Source: Solirubrobacterales bacterium
GTDB taxonomy: Bacteria; Actinomycetota; Thermoleophilia; Solirubrobacterales; 70-9
Direction of reading: 5' to 3'
Assembly (NCBI GenBank): GCA_020438295.1
Contig: JAGQUV010000015.1
Location: 1-42,194, forward strand
DNA length: 42,194 nucleotides
The notes beneath the pieces were generated by a model. It saw nothing but the letters and a program-made list of their open reading frames with translations, was not told the DNA's origin and did no database searches. Below are positions 1-7,743 of this stretch, piece by piece (the stretch's first letter is position 1; each line of letters opens with the position of its first letter). The translations under genes were made by a program, and so were the position numbers.

Positions 1-92
1 TCGGACTCGGCCCGGATCAGCCGGTCGGCCGGGCCGCCGAGGCCGATCGTGGTCAAAGGGGCCAGCGGGGCCCGTGCTCGCTCGAAGGTCAT
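1..92 (-). CDS. murB: UDP-N-acetylmuramate dehydrogenase (MurB), N-terminal fragment
   Basis: Partial gene leaving the window at its left edge; about 30 codons are visible from the ATG at 92..90. The peptide begins MTFERARAPLAPLTTIGLGG and continues PADRLIRAES. The block PLAPLTTxxLGGPA is typical of the N-terminus of MurB, the FAD enzyme that reduces UDP-GlcNAc-enolpyruvate to UDP-MurNAc in cytosolic peptidoglycan synthesis. It lies 11 bp downstream of the membrane protein gene on the same strand and may be co-transcribed with it. The NADPH/substrate domains are outside the window, so another FAD-binding type 4 oxidoreductase is not fully excluded. Confidence 0.7.
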   Translation of the reverse strand, partial: MTFERARAPLAPLTTIGLGGPADRLIRAES

Positions 93-103
93 CGCCCGGG
101 ATC

Positions 104-508
104 CTACTCGCGGACCAGCGCCCAGATCAGCACGATCGGGACCAGGACGATCACGGTCAGCCCGGCGGTCTGGGCGACCGCGTCGGAGGTCTCGTAACCG
201 GCCAGGTGGCCGACGTGGAACGCGAAGTGGATCAGCTGGGTTGCCAGCCAGGCGACCGCGACCGGCAGGATCAACTGCCGGGACGGTTTGAACAGCGCCC
301 AGACCCACAGCACGCCGAAGCCGATGTAAAGGCCGCCGACGTCGCTGATCAGGTGCTCGTTGTAAGGGGGGAGCAGGTCGATCCAGGAGGTGAAGAACGG
401 GTAGTCGCGGTAGAAGTCCTCCGGGGCGAACGCGGCCGGGATCCCGATCGAGAGCGCCGCGAACGCGAGGATCGCCAGGCAGGTCCGGATCAGGGTGAGG
501 CTGTTCAT
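104..508 (-). CDS. Small four-helix integral membrane protein, function unknown
   Basis: 134 residues with about four hydrophobic segments: roughly residues 8-28 (LAILAFAALSIGIPAAF), 55-75 (VGGLYIGFGVLWVWALF), 78-100 (LILPVAVAWLATQLIHFAF) and 112-132 (QTAGLTVIVLVPIVLIWALV). Between helices 1 and 2 is an aromatic/proline loop (DFYRDYPFFTSWIDLLPPYNEH), probably outside the membrane. Helix 3 carries a His-rich end (HFAFHVGHLAG). The start is the ATG at 508. I do not recognise a named family; size and topology resemble DUF4345-like or DoxX-like small membrane proteins. It sits just upstream of murB on the same strand. Confidence 0.75.
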   Translation of the reverse strand: MNSLTLIRTCLAILAFAALSIGIPAAFAPEDFYRDYPFFTSWIDLLPPYNEHLISDVGGLYIGFGVLWVWALFKPSRQLILPVAVAWLATQLIHFAFHVGHLAGYETSDAVAQTAGLTVIVLVPIVLIWALVRE

Positions 509-610
509 CGGCGCGGCCTGAGGTTAGGGCAAGCGGCGGTGGTAACGGGGGGAGAGGAGTGGCGGGCCGGGACCTGAGCCGGTCATGGGCGGCGACCGGA
601 ATCCTGGTGG

Positions 611-636
611 TAGTATGGCTATATCTGAACCAGATA
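611..636 (+). promoter_or_regulatory. Putative promoter and palindromic operator of the toxin-antitoxin pair
   Basis: A -10-like hexamer TAGTAT (611-616) is followed by a perfect inverted repeat TATCTG-AAC-CAGATA (622-636) covering the expected transcription start. The antitoxin ATG is 24 bp further on, with AAAGGA (647-652) as ribosome binding site. Phd/VapB antitoxins typically repress their own operon through such short palindromes. No good -35 element is visible. Confidence 0.55.
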
Positions 637-659
637 AAAGCGCCACAAAGGAACACGGC

Positions 660-914
660 ATGAACGTTGGAGTGAGGGATCTCCGGGACAACCTGAGCAG
701 GCACCTGACCGCGGTCAAAGGAGGCGAAGAGGTGGTGGTCACAGATCACGGGAGACCCGTGGCCAAGCTGGTGCCTTACGGCGAACTCACGAAGTTCGAT
801 CAGATGGTTGCCGAGGGTCGGATCACTCCGGCCAGGAGGCCGAAAGGGCAACTGCCCGAACCGCTTCCGGCGGAAGGCACGGTCAGCGATCTGGTCAGCG
901 AACAGCGCGGGTGA
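660..914 (+). CDS. Type II toxin-antitoxin system antitoxin, Phd/YefM family
   Basis: 84 residues. The N-terminal half (MNVGVRDLRDNLSRHLTAVK, then GGEEVVVTDHGRPVAKLVPY) is the standard Phd/YefM DNA-binding fold: 'VRDLRDNLS' followed by the 'G..VVVTDHGRPVA.LVP' strand pair. The C-terminal tail (about residues 45-84) is proline- and charge-rich and should wrap the toxin. A longer reading from 585 is open, but the ATG at 660 has a Shine-Dalgarno sequence and gives the normal family start. The stop overlaps the toxin GTG (GTGA), implying translational coupling. Function: neutralises VapC and autoregulates through the palindrome at 622-636. Confidence 0.88.
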   Translation: MNVGVRDLRDNLSRHLTAVKGGEEVVVTDHGRPVAKLVPYGELTKFDQMVAEGRITPARRPKGQLPEPLPAEGTVSDLVSEQRG

Positions 915-1348
915 TCGCCTATCTCGACACCTCGGCTTTCGTTCCGATGATGGTTCGAGAGCCGAGCAGCGAAGCGTGCCGGGATCTGTGGGACAAGGCA
1001 GGATCGCTGGTCTCGACCCGGCTGCTTCACGTCGAGGCGACCGCGGCCCTGGCCCGCGCCGCCATCGCGGGACGGATCAGGAAGTCGTCACTGCCCGACC
1101 GGCTGGCCCGGCTCGAAGAACTCCGGCAGAGAATCCAGATGATCGAACTGGACGAGCCGTTGCTCGAAAACGCGGCCTGGTTTGCCGCGACCTTCGGTCT
1201 GCGGGGCTACGACGCCACTCATTGCGCGGCAGGCGTGGCGATCGGCAGCGAGGGGTCCGTCCTTGCTTCGGGCGAGCGCAAGATGCTCGAGATCTGGTCC
1301 GACCTCGGGTTCAGCACTTTCGACCCGAACCGGTCCGGGTCCGGCTGA
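911..1348 (+). CDS. vapC: VapC-type PIN-domain ribonuclease toxin
   Basis: 145 residues, normal VapC length, starting at a GTG that overlaps the antitoxin stop. PIN hallmarks are in order: YLDTSA (D6), VEAT (E42), GYDATHCA (D101) and SGERKM (E122). D6, E42 and D101 are the usual Mg2+-binding acids. The fourth position is normally Asp (S/T-x-D) and is Glu here, a conservative change. PIN toxins of this type are Mg2+-dependent endoribonucleases that cleave tRNA or rRNA and arrest growth; the target cannot be predicted. The stop codon lies inside the hairpin at 1338-1357. Confidence 0.9.
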   Translation: MIAYLDTSAFVPMMVREPSSEACRDLWDKAGSLVSTRLLHVEATAALARAAIAGRIRKSSLPDRLARLEELRQRIQMIELDEPLLENAAWFAATFGLRGYDATHCAAGVAIGSEGSVLASGERKMLEIWSDLGFSTFDPNRSGSG

Positions 1349-1357
1349 AGCCGGACC
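1338..1357. terminator. Hairpin overlapping the vapC stop, between convergent genes
   Basis: GGTCCGGCT-GA-AGCCGGACC, a perfect 9-bp inverted repeat; in practice the loop will be about 6 nt. It contains the TGA stop of vapC (1346-1348) and ends 11 bp before the convergent small membrane protein gene. Probably a bidirectional terminator; there is no clear T-tract. Confidence 0.5.
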
Positions 1358-1368
1358 TACGGGCCGGG

Positions 1369-1542
1369 TCAGAAAAGCAGGAAGACCAGCGCGACGACCA
1401 GGACCACCACCAGCAGGATCGCGACCACCCGCACAACCGCCCCGTTCATGAACAGGTCGGGGCTGCCGCCCGCCTCGTTGTCGATGCCGAGCTCTTCCAG
1501 CTCTTCCTTGACTTCGGCCTCGGTCTCGAGGTGATCGCTCAT
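1369..1542 (-). CDS. Small C-terminally membrane-anchored protein, unknown function
   Basis: 57 residues from the ATG at 1542. The N-terminal part is acidic (MSDHLETEAEVKEELEELGI) and is followed by a single hydrophobic helix at about residues 35-56 (VVRVVAILLVVVLVVALVFLLF) reaching the C-terminus, a tail-anchored layout with the acidic domain in the cytoplasm. An upstream extension to 1608 is open but Arg/Pro-rich and lacks protein-like sequence, so the internal ATG is preferred. Family not recognised. It lies between convergent vapC and the terminator of the MMPL gene, so it is probably transcribed alone. Confidence 0.6.
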   Translation of the reverse strand: MSDHLETEAEVKEELEELGIDNEAGGSPDLFMNGAVVRVVAILLVVVLVVALVFLLF

Positions 1543-1616
1543 GCCGGCACTATCGCACGGCGGCCGGCCGGACGCCGCCCGCCTCCCCGCCGGAAAACTC
1601 ACCACCACAGACGAAA

Positions 1617-1644
1617 GGGCGCGACCCCGTGTGGAGTCGCGCCC
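1617..1644 (-). terminator. Rho-independent-like terminator of the MMPL gene
   Basis: Perfect 9-bp stem GGGCGCGAC / GTCGCGCCC with a 10-nt loop, 36 bp beyond the MMPL stop. Read on the minus strand the stem is followed by TTTCGT, a short T-rich run, so orientation matches the MMPL gene. Confidence 0.7.
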
Positions 1645-1679
1645 CTGGTATCAGCCGATCGGACACCGGCCCGTCGCGG

Positions 1680-3992
1680 TCAGACCCGCGACACCTCTCT
1701 CGACTCGACCCGGGTGGTGGCGGTGACCGGGGCCTCGGTGGACGCGGCGCCCGGGCTCGTCCCGGCCGGGCCCGGCCGGGTGGCCGGTGCCGGATCGGTT
1801 ACCGGACCGCTCTCGCCCCCGGCTACCGACCCGGCCCGATCGCCTCCCGGCAGGCGCCGGTCGAGCCAGGCCGGCAGGTACCAGTTGCGCTCGCCGAGCA
1901 GCTTCATCGAAGCCGGCAGCAGCACCCCGCGGATGATCGTCGCGTCGATCAGCACAGCGAACGCGAGGCCGACGCCCATCTCCTTCATGTCGATGATGCT
2001 GAGCGTGGCGAATATGGCGAACACCGCGACCATCACCACCGCCGCACTGGTCACCGTCCCGGCCGTGGTCGCGATTCCCTTGCGAACCGCCTCGTCGGTG
2101 CTCATGCCGCGGTTGTGGTACTCCCGGACCCGGCTCAGGATGAACACGTGGTAGTCCATCGAGAGGCCGAACAGGATCACGAACATGAACAGCGGCAGCC
2201 AGGTGGTGACGCCCCCGTTCGACTGGAACCCGAGCAGCGACTCGCCCCAACCGTGCTGGAAGATCAGGGCCAGCATGCCGTAGGCGGCTCCGACCGACAG
2301 CAGGTTGAGCGCGATCGCCTTGAGCGGGATCACGATCGAGCGGAAGGTGATCAGCATCAGCAGGAAGGCCAGCCCGAGCACGAACGCGAAGACCAGCGGC
2401 ATCCTCTGTGACAGCAGCTGGTTGTAGTCGTGCGACTCGGCCGCGTTGCCGGAGACGTTGACCACGACCCCGTCGACCGCGCCGACCGTGGCCGGCACCA
2501 GGTCGTCCCTGATCTCGGCCAGTGCCGCGGCCGAGCTGGCGTCGGTGCCCTCGCCCGGGGTCGGGATCGCGACGTCGGCGACCGTGCCGTCGTCGCTGTA
2601 GGTGACGGTAGCCCCGGGGATCAGCAGGTCCGACCGGTCGGCCTTGCGGACCAGATTGTCGATCCCGGTCGCGACCTCGCCGCTCTTCACGTCGGCGGCC
2701 TCGACCACCACCGACGACTGCGAGCCCTCGCTGGGGAATGCCTCCTGGACCTGGTTGTAGGTCTTGACGACCGGCAGGTCCTGCGGGAAGTCCGACGGTC
2801 CGGTGACCACGGTGTTCAGGCCGATGCCCGGAACCGCCAGGACGAGCAGTGCCCCTCCGGCGACCGCGATCGAGACCACCGGGCGCCGCATCACCCGGGC
2901 GACCAGCCCGGCCCAGAAACGCGACTCGCCGGCCGGCCGGCGGAGCTTTTTGGTGAACGGGATCCGGCCCTTCTCGACCCGGTCCCCGAGCCAGCTGAGC
3001 AGCGCGGGGAGGATGGTCAGCGAGGCGAACATCGCCACCCCGACCACCATGATCGTGCCGATCGCGAACGAGATGAACGTGCTGTCACCGGTGATCAGCA
3101 GGCCGGCCATCGCGACCATCACGGTCAGCCCCGAGACCAGGATCGCCTTGCCCGAGGTGACTGCGGCCGTGGCAAGCGCATCGTCCGGGCTCTTGCCGGC
3201 GGCCCGCTCTTCCCGCTCCCGCCTCAGGTAGAACAGCGAGTAGTCGACGCCCACCGCAAGCCCGATCAACAGGATCACCGAGGTGAGGCTTTCGTCGACC
3301 GGGAAGAACTGGCTCGGTATGGCGACCAGCCCGATCGTCGCCGCGACCGCCGAGATCGCCAACAGCAGCGGTACACCGGCGGCGACCAGCGAACCGAACG
3401 CGATCACCAGGATGATCAGGGTGATCGGCAGCGAAAGCGTCTCGGCCTGTCTCAGGTCGTCGGCGAACACTTGGTTGATCGCCTTGCTGGCGCTGGCGTC
3501 ACCGAACTGCCTGACCGAGTAGCCGGGGTTGGCCCGCCGGACCGCGTTGACCGCGGCCAGGCTCCGGTTGACCCGGGTCTCGGCCTGGGTCGAGTCGCCG
3601 GCGATCTCGAATTCGACAAGCGCCGAGTGGCCGTCTTCGGAAACCGCTCCGCCGCCGTTCGACGGCGAGCTCACGTTCTCCACGTACCTGGTGGACTCGA
3701 GCCCGGTCGTTACCTCGCCGACCACGGCCGCGAACTGCTGGTCGCCGGCAGAGAGCTCGGAGTTCTGGACCAGCACAAGCTCGGTGTTCGGTTTCAGCTC
3801 GGCCCGCTCCAGCGCCCTTTCGGCCCGCTGGGCCTCGCCGGTCGAGAGATCGGCCCCGTCCAGCGTCTTGGTCCCGATCGAGCCCCCGATCGCCACCGCG
3901 GCGACCACGAAGGCCAGCCAGCCGAAGATGGCGAGCTTGCGGTGGGTGGTGCTCCACTGGGCGATCCTGGTTGTCGGTTTCCTGCGTTGCAT
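1680..3992 (-). CDS. MMPL/RND-superfamily membrane transporter
   Basis: 770 residues, the size of a compact actinobacterial MMPL protein with two repeats of one helix, a large extracytoplasmic domain and five helices. TM1 is near residues 18-40 (LAIFGWLAFVVAAVAIGGSIG). The first helix bundle (about 200-370) contains GLAVGVDYSLFYLRREREER, the conserved Asp-Tyr motif in the proton-relay helix. The second bundle repeats it as LFGLSMDYHVFILSRVREY. Start chosen at 3992: AAAGGA lies 6 bp upstream and it matches family N-termini, whereas the open frame to 4226 is low-complexity. Such pumps export lipids, siderophores or drugs across the cytoplasmic membrane using the proton gradient. It is divergent from a two-component operon, which may control it. 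Substrate unknown. Confidence 0.9.
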   Translation of the reverse strand: MQRRKPTTRIAQWSTTHRKLAIFGWLAFVVAAVAIGGSIGTKTLDGADLSTGEAQRAERALERAELKPNTELVLVQNSELSAGDQQFAAVVGEVTTGLESTRYVENVSSPSNGGGAVSEDGHSALVEFEIAGDSTQAETRVNRSLAAVNAVRRANPGYSVRQFGDASASKAINQVFADDLRQAETLSLPITLIILVIAFGSLVAAGVPLLLAISAVAATIGLVAIPSQFFPVDESLTSVILLIGLAVGVDYSLFYLRREREERAAGKSPDDALATAAVTSGKAILVSGLTVMVAMAGLLITGDSTFISFAIGTIMVVGVAMFASLTILPALLSWLGDRVEKGRIPFTKKLRRPAGESRFWAGLVARVMRRPVVSIAVAGGALLVLAVPGIGLNTVVTGPSDFPQDLPVVKTYNQVQEAFPSEGSQSSVVVEAADVKSGEVATGIDNLVRKADRSDLLIPGATVTYSDDGTVADVAIPTPGEGTDASSAAALAEIRDDLVPATVGAVDGVVVNVSGNAAESHDYNQLLSQRMPLVFAFVLGLAFLLMLITFRSIVIPLKAIALNLLSVGAAYGMLALIFQHGWGESLLGFQSNGGVTTWLPLFMFVILFGLSMDYHVFILSRVREYHNRGMSTDEAVRKGIATTAGTVTSAAVVMVAVFAIFATLSIIDMKEMGVGLAFAVLIDATIIRGVLLPASMKLLGERNWYLPAWLDRRLPGGDRAGSVAGGESGPVTDPAPATRPGPAGTSPGAASTEAPVTATTRVESREVSRV

Positions 3993-4234
3993 CCGGTGTC
4001 CTTTCGTCGCTTGGTCGGGTCTCTGCGTCCTGTCTGAAAGGCTGAGGGCGGCCCGTGAACTTGTCCATTGGGAATGACCCTTAGCCCGGATTGGGGTCGA
4101 CCCTCGGCCCCGTCCCGTGTGTTCGTCTTGATGGACCCCAGATTCACCGAGCGGAGGCCCGATCTCGATGGGGCTGGCAGGCGTCCTCGGGTGCGGCAGG
4201 GGCGAGTCGAACACGGGGGCTGGCACCGGCCGGA

Positions 4235-4283
4235 GGTACGGGTATCCGTACCCGGCGAAACCCCGTGATAGGCGAGAATCGCC
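4235..4283 (+). promoter_or_regulatory. Inverted repeats in the MMPL/two-component divergent intergenic region
   Basis: The 293-bp gap 3993-4285 contains a perfect 7-4-7 inverted repeat GGTACGG-GTAT-CCGTACC (4235-4252), a possible -10 TGATAG (4266-4271) and a second short repeat GGCGA-GAA-TCGCC (4271-4283) directly before the receiver ATG. A weaker palindrome CATT-GGG-AATG lies at 4066-4076 on the MMPL side. These are candidate operators; no convincing -35 was found and nothing else is seen in the gap. Confidence 0.4.
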
Positions 4284-4285
4284 GC

Positions 4286-4639
4286 ATGGCCAACTCGATC
4301 GTGATCATCGATGACAACGCCGGTTTCCGGGCCACCGCGCGGCGGGTGCTCGAGGCCGAGGGCTACGAGGTGGTGGCCGAGGCCGGGGCCGGTTGCCCGG
4401 GCGTCTCGGCGGCGCTGGGATCGGGGGCCGACCTGGCGATCGTCGACATCCAGCTGCCCGACATCGACGGGTTCGAGGTGGCCCGCCGGATCGGCGCGGG
4501 GGACGCGGCACCGGTCGTGGTCCTGACCTCGAGCCGTGACCGCTCCGATTTCGGATCGCTGGTCGAGCTGAGCCCGGCGGCCGGGTTCGTCCCCAAGGCC
4601 GAGCTGAGCGGGCGCTCGCTGGAGACCCTGACCGCATGA
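4286..4639 (+). CDS. Stand-alone response-regulator receiver domain
   Basis: 117 residues, a single REC domain without an output domain. The acidic pocket is IIDDN (D9/D10), the phosphoacceptor is D54 in AIVDIQLPDIDG, the switch Thr is T81 (VVLTSS) and the conserved Lys is K104 (FVPKAEL). Start chosen at the ATG 4286; the open frame to 4091 is not protein-like. No clear Shine-Dalgarno, so initiation could be leaderless if the TGATAG at 4266 is the -10 box. The stop overlaps the kinase start (ATGA at 4636-4639). It probably receives phosphate from, or acts as phosphate sink for, the downstream kinase, alongside the LuxR-type regulator at the end of the operon. Confidence 0.9.
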   Translation: MANSIVIIDDNAGFRATARRVLEAEGYEVVAEAGAGCPGVSAALGSGADLAIVDIQLPDIDGFEVARRIGAGDAAPVVVLTSSRDRSDFGSLVELSPAAGFVPKAELSGRSLETLTA

Positions 4640-6405
4640 TCGGTCTGCGCCGGGCGCTGATCCTGATCGCGACCGCGGCGCTGGCCGCCGGCCTGATCGC
4701 GGTCCCGGTGATCCTGACCAGCGACCACGAGCCGGCCAAGGTCCCGCTGCTGGTGGCGACGCTCTTGATCGGATGGTCGTTCGTCGGCACCGGCGTGTAC
4801 GCGTGGTGGCGCCGGCCGCGGAACGAGATCGGCGTGCTGATGGTGCTGACCGGCTTCTTCTGGATCCTGCCGGCGCTGGCCGCATCGGACGTGGTCTGGG
4901 TCTTCGCGCTGGGATCGTTCCTCTCCCCGGTCGCGCTCGGGTTCCTGGTGCACCTCTTGCTGGTCTTCCCGGACGGCCGGCTGAGGACCAGGCTGGAGCG
5001 CTGGGTCGTGGTCACTACATATGTGGTGGTCACGGTGATGCAGCTGCCGGGGATCGTGTTCGCCAACACCCAGGACCCCGATATCTGCGGCCCCGACTGC
5101 CCGGCCAACCCGCTGCGGCCGGAGAACAGCGATTTCGCGTTCGTGTTTTTCTCCTCGCTGCAGGCCCTGGTCGGGATCCTGGCGATCATCGGGTTGATCG
5201 TGGCGCTGGTCCGGCGCTGGCGGCGGTGGAACGAAAGCACCAGGAAGGCGTTCGCCCCGGTGCTCTGGGCGGGCGGGGCGGTGTTCTTCCTCGAGGGGCT
5301 GCTGCTGGCCGAGAACCTGTTCGTACGCAGCGACCCGGTCGAGGTGGTCATCTTCGTCGCGACGTTGATCCCTCTGGGAGCGATTCCGTACGCGTTCCTG
5401 GTCGGGCTGCTGCGGACCCGCATCTCGCGGGCTGAGCAGGTCGGCGAGCTGGTCACCACGCTGACCCGGCGCTCCGAGTCGAGGGTCGATCTGCGTGAGG
5501 CGATCTCCGAGGCGCTGGGTGACCCCGAGCTCCAGATCGCGCTCTGGGTACCGGATCGCGGCGGCTACGTGGACAGCGCCGGCCGGCCGGTCGCGGTTCC
5601 CGACGACGGCGATCGCCGGACCCTGGTCGAGCACGACGGCCGCCGGATCGGGGCGCTGGTCCACGGCACTCCGGTCGAGGACCCGGAGACGGCCCGCACC
5701 CTGGCCGCGGCGGCCGCGCTCAACCTCGAGAACCAGCGGCTCGAGGCCGAACTCCGCTCCAACCTGCGCGAGCTCCGGGCCTCGCGCAGACGACTGGTCG
5801 AGGCGGGCGACGCCGAGCGGACCCGGGTCGAGCGCAACCTCCACGACGGTGCCCAGCAGCGGCTGGTCGGGCTGGCGCTCAGCCTGAGGCTGGCCGGCTC
5901 GAAGCTGGATGACGACCCGGAGGCGGCGGGCGAGCTGCTGGCCGAGGCATCGGCCGAGCTGGAGCTGGCCACCACCGAGCTGCGCGAGCTGGCCCGCGGC
6001 ATCCACCCGGCGATCCTCAGCGACCGGGGGCTCGGGCCGGCGCTCGAAGCGCTGACCGCGCGGGCCACGCTGCCGGTCGAGCTCGATTCCGGTTCGAACG
6101 GGCGCTTCCCCGGCCGGGTCGAGGCGGCCGCCTACTACGTGGTGGCCGAGGCGCTGACCAACATCAGCCGCCATGCCGGGGCGGACCGGGCCACGGTCAC
6201 CGTCGCGACCGAAGGCGACGATCTGGTGGTTGCGGTGAGCGACGACGGCAAGGGAGGGGCCGATCCCGAGGGCTCTGGCCTGCGCGGCCTGGCCGACCGG
6301 GTCGGCGCGGCCGACGGAATGCTCGAGGTCGAGGACCGGCCCGGAGGCGGGACCGTGGTCCGCGCGGTGCTCCCGATCGGTCAGGATGAGGGCCAGGCCG
6401 AGTGA
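4636..6405 (+). CDS. Membrane sensor histidine kinase (HisKA_3, DesK/NarL type)
   Basis: 589 residues. The N-terminal region (about 5-260) has six to seven hydrophobic helices and a short extracytoplasmic Cys/Pro loop (DICGPDCPANPLRP, about 149-162). Residues about 285-365 look like a degenerate GAF-type input domain, followed by a coiled coil (LENQRLEAELRSNLRELRASRRR). The dimerisation box is ERNLHDGAQQRLVGLALSLR with phospho-accepting H403. The C-terminal HATPase domain has NISRHAGA (N box) and SDDGKGG...GSGLRGLADRV (G boxes). Overlaps both neighbours, so receiver, kinase and regulator form one translationally coupled operon. Signal unknown; the many helices suggest sensing in or at the membrane. 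Confidence 0.93.
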   Translation: MIGLRRALILIATAALAAGLIAVPVILTSDHEPAKVPLLVATLLIGWSFVGTGVYAWWRRPRNEIGVLMVLTGFFWILPALAASDVVWVFALGSFLSPVALGFLVHLLLVFPDGRLRTRLERWVVVTTYVVVTVMQLPGIVFANTQDPDICGPDCPANPLRPENSDFAFVFFSSLQALVGILAIIGLIVALVRRWRRWNESTRKAFAPVLWAGGAVFFLEGLLLAENLFVRSDPVEVVIFVATLIPLGAIPYAFLVGLLRTRISRAEQVGELVTTLTRRSESRVDLREAISEALGDPELQIALWVPDRGGYVDSAGRPVAVPDDGDRRTLVEHDGRRIGALVHGTPVEDPETARTLAAAAALNLENQRLEAELRSNLRELRASRRRLVEAGDAERTRVERNLHDGAQQRLVGLALSLRLAGSKLDDDPEAAGELLAEASAELELATTELRELARGIHPAILSDRGLGPALEALTARATLPVELDSGSNGRFPGRVEAAAYYVVAEALTNISRHAGADRATVTVATEGDDLVVAVSDDGKGGADPEGSGLRGLADRVGAADGMLEVEDRPGGGTVVRAVLPIGQDEGQAE

Positions 6406-7073
6406 TGATCGAGCAGAGCGAAACCCCGCTGCGCGTGGTGGTCGCCGATGATTCGGTGCTGCTGCGCGAAGGCCTGGTGCGGATCCTGGGCGAGGCCGGG
6501 TTCGACGTGGTCGCCCAGGCCGGCGACGGCGACGACCTGATGCGCAAGGTCCGCGCCCACAAGCCCGATCTCGCGGTGGTCGACGTGCGGATGCCGCCGA
6601 CCCACACCGACGAGGGCATCAGGGCGGCCCGCGACATCCGGGCCGAGATGCCGGAGGTCGGGGTGCTGGTCCTGTCGCAGTACGTCGAGGAGACCTACGC
6701 CCGCGAGCTGCTGGCCGACGACGCCTCGGGGGTCGGCTACCTGCTCAAGGACCGGGTCGGTGACCTCGACGTGCTGGTCGACGCGCTGCGCCGGATCGAC
6801 GCCGGCGGCTCGGCGCTCGACCCCGAAGTCGTCTCGCTGATCCTGGGCCGCCGCCGGGTCGACGACCCGCTCGAGGAGCTGACCCCCCGCGAGCGCGAGG
6901 TGCTGGCCCTGATGGCAGAGGGCCGGTCGAACTCGGGCATCGCCAAGGAACTGGTGGTGACCGAGCGGGCGGTCGAAAAGCACGTGACCGGGATCTTCGG
7001 AAAGCTCGACCTGCCGACCGGCTCCGACGACCACCGCCGGATCCTGGCCGTGCTGGCCTTTCTCGAAGACTGA
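6405..7073 (+). CDS. LuxR/NarL-family response regulator
   Basis: 222 residues from the ATG in the TGATG overlap with the kinase stop; a GTG one codon earlier (6402) is equally possible. Receiver domain: VVVADDSVLLREGL, phosphoacceptor Asp in AVVDVRMPP, switch Ser in VLVLSQY, Lys in GYLLKDRVGD. C-terminal LuxR helix-turn-helix: LTPREREVLALMAEGRSNSG, then IAKELVVTERAVEKHVTGIFGKL. This is the DNA-binding output for the H403 kinase. The operon is followed by the hairpin at 7084-7105. Likely targets include its own operon and possibly the divergent MMPL gene (inference from position only). Confidence 0.93.
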   Translation: MIEQSETPLRVVVADDSVLLREGLVRILGEAGFDVVAQAGDGDDLMRKVRAHKPDLAVVDVRMPPTHTDEGIRAARDIRAEMPEVGVLVLSQYVEETYARELLADDASGVGYLLKDRVGDLDVLVDALRRIDAGGSALDPEVVSLILGRRRVDDPLEELTPREREVLALMAEGRSNSGIAKELVVTERAVEKHVTGIFGKLDLPTGSDDHRRILAVLAFLED

Positions 7074-7083
7074 ACCGGGACCG

Positions 7084-7105
7084 CCGGCCGATCGCTTTCG
7101 GCCGG
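7084..7105 (+). terminator. Hairpin terminator after the two-component operon
   Basis: CCGGCCGA-TCGCTT-TCGGCCGG, a perfect 8-bp stem 11 bp after the regulator stop. No T-tract follows, so termination efficiency is uncertain. Confidence 0.5.
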
Positions 7106-7184
7106 GCACCACCCGGACCGAATACGGCCGTCTGCAAGTACCGGTTCACCCGGGGGATTAGCGGGTGCCGGGTGGAATCAACTG

Positions 7185-7568
7185 GTGGACATGATCGGCC
7201 TCGCAATTTCGCTGCTTTTCCGGACGCTCGCCGCGGGCGGCCGTCTGATCGTCTTTCTCGTTCTCGCCGCGACCCGGCTCGGCGTGACGGCGGTCGCGGT
7301 CCTGGCCGCGCTGGCCGGCTCGGCCACCAGGCTGCTGTTCTGGCTGTTGGCGAAATCGGGCGACCCGGTTCCGGGCCGGCAGCCGATCGACCCCGACCTG
7401 CGCTGGGCGGTCTTCCGGCGCGACGGCTACGCCTGCCTGTACTGCGGCTCGGAGTCGAACCTCAGCATCGACCACATCTTTCCGGTGAGCCGGGGCGGCG
7501 ACAACCGCCCCGACAACCTGCAGACCCTGTGCCGCGACTGCAACTCGCGCAAGGGCGCCCTAGTCTGA
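7185..7568 (+). CDS. HNH endonuclease-fold protein with N-terminal membrane segment
   Basis: 127 residues. Residues about 3-56 are strongly hydrophobic with interspersed Arg (MIGLAISLLFR...LIVFLVLAATRLGVTAVAVLAALAG...LLFWLLAK), one or two membrane helices. The C-terminal half is a classic HNH domain: LRWAVFRRDGYACLYCGSES, SIDHIFPVSRGGDNRPDNLQ, TLCRDCNSRKG. Zinc ligands are C84/C87 and C116/C119, the catalytic His is H97, and N111/N120 complete the motif. HNH domains of this McrA-like type cut DNA. The start is the GTG at 7185 or the ATG at 7191. Anchoring a nuclease fold to the membrane is unusual (DNA uptake, defence or envelope-associated processing are all possible). No partner gene is evident. 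Confidence 0.85.
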   Translation: MDMIGLAISLLFRTLAAGGRLIVFLVLAATRLGVTAVAVLAALAGSATRLLFWLLAKSGDPVPGRQPIDPDLRWAVFRRDGYACLYCGSESNLSIDHIFPVSRGGDNRPDNLQTLCRDCNSRKGALV

Positions 7569-7592
7569 CCTGACCGGCCACGTAGGGAGGCG

Positions 7593-7610
7593 GGCCGCCT
7601 GCGGGCGGCC
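7593..7610 (+). terminator. GC-rich hairpin after the HNH gene
   Basis: GGCCGCC-TGCG-GGCGGCC, 7-bp stem, 24 bp after the HNH stop. No T-tract. The rest of the 175-bp gap to the next gene is GC-rich and holds no clear promoter, apart from a possible TACTGT near 7690. Confidence 0.4.
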
Positions 7611-7743
7611 TGCGGGTCGGCGCGCGCGGGCCGGGTCGTACCGGTCGGGTGGGCCGGGATCAGGCGCGGCGGCCTTCCGCAAAGCGAGTACTGTTCGGCC
7701 GGATGAGGTCCGAACCGGGGCCTCGCGTGTTGGGTAAACAGGT

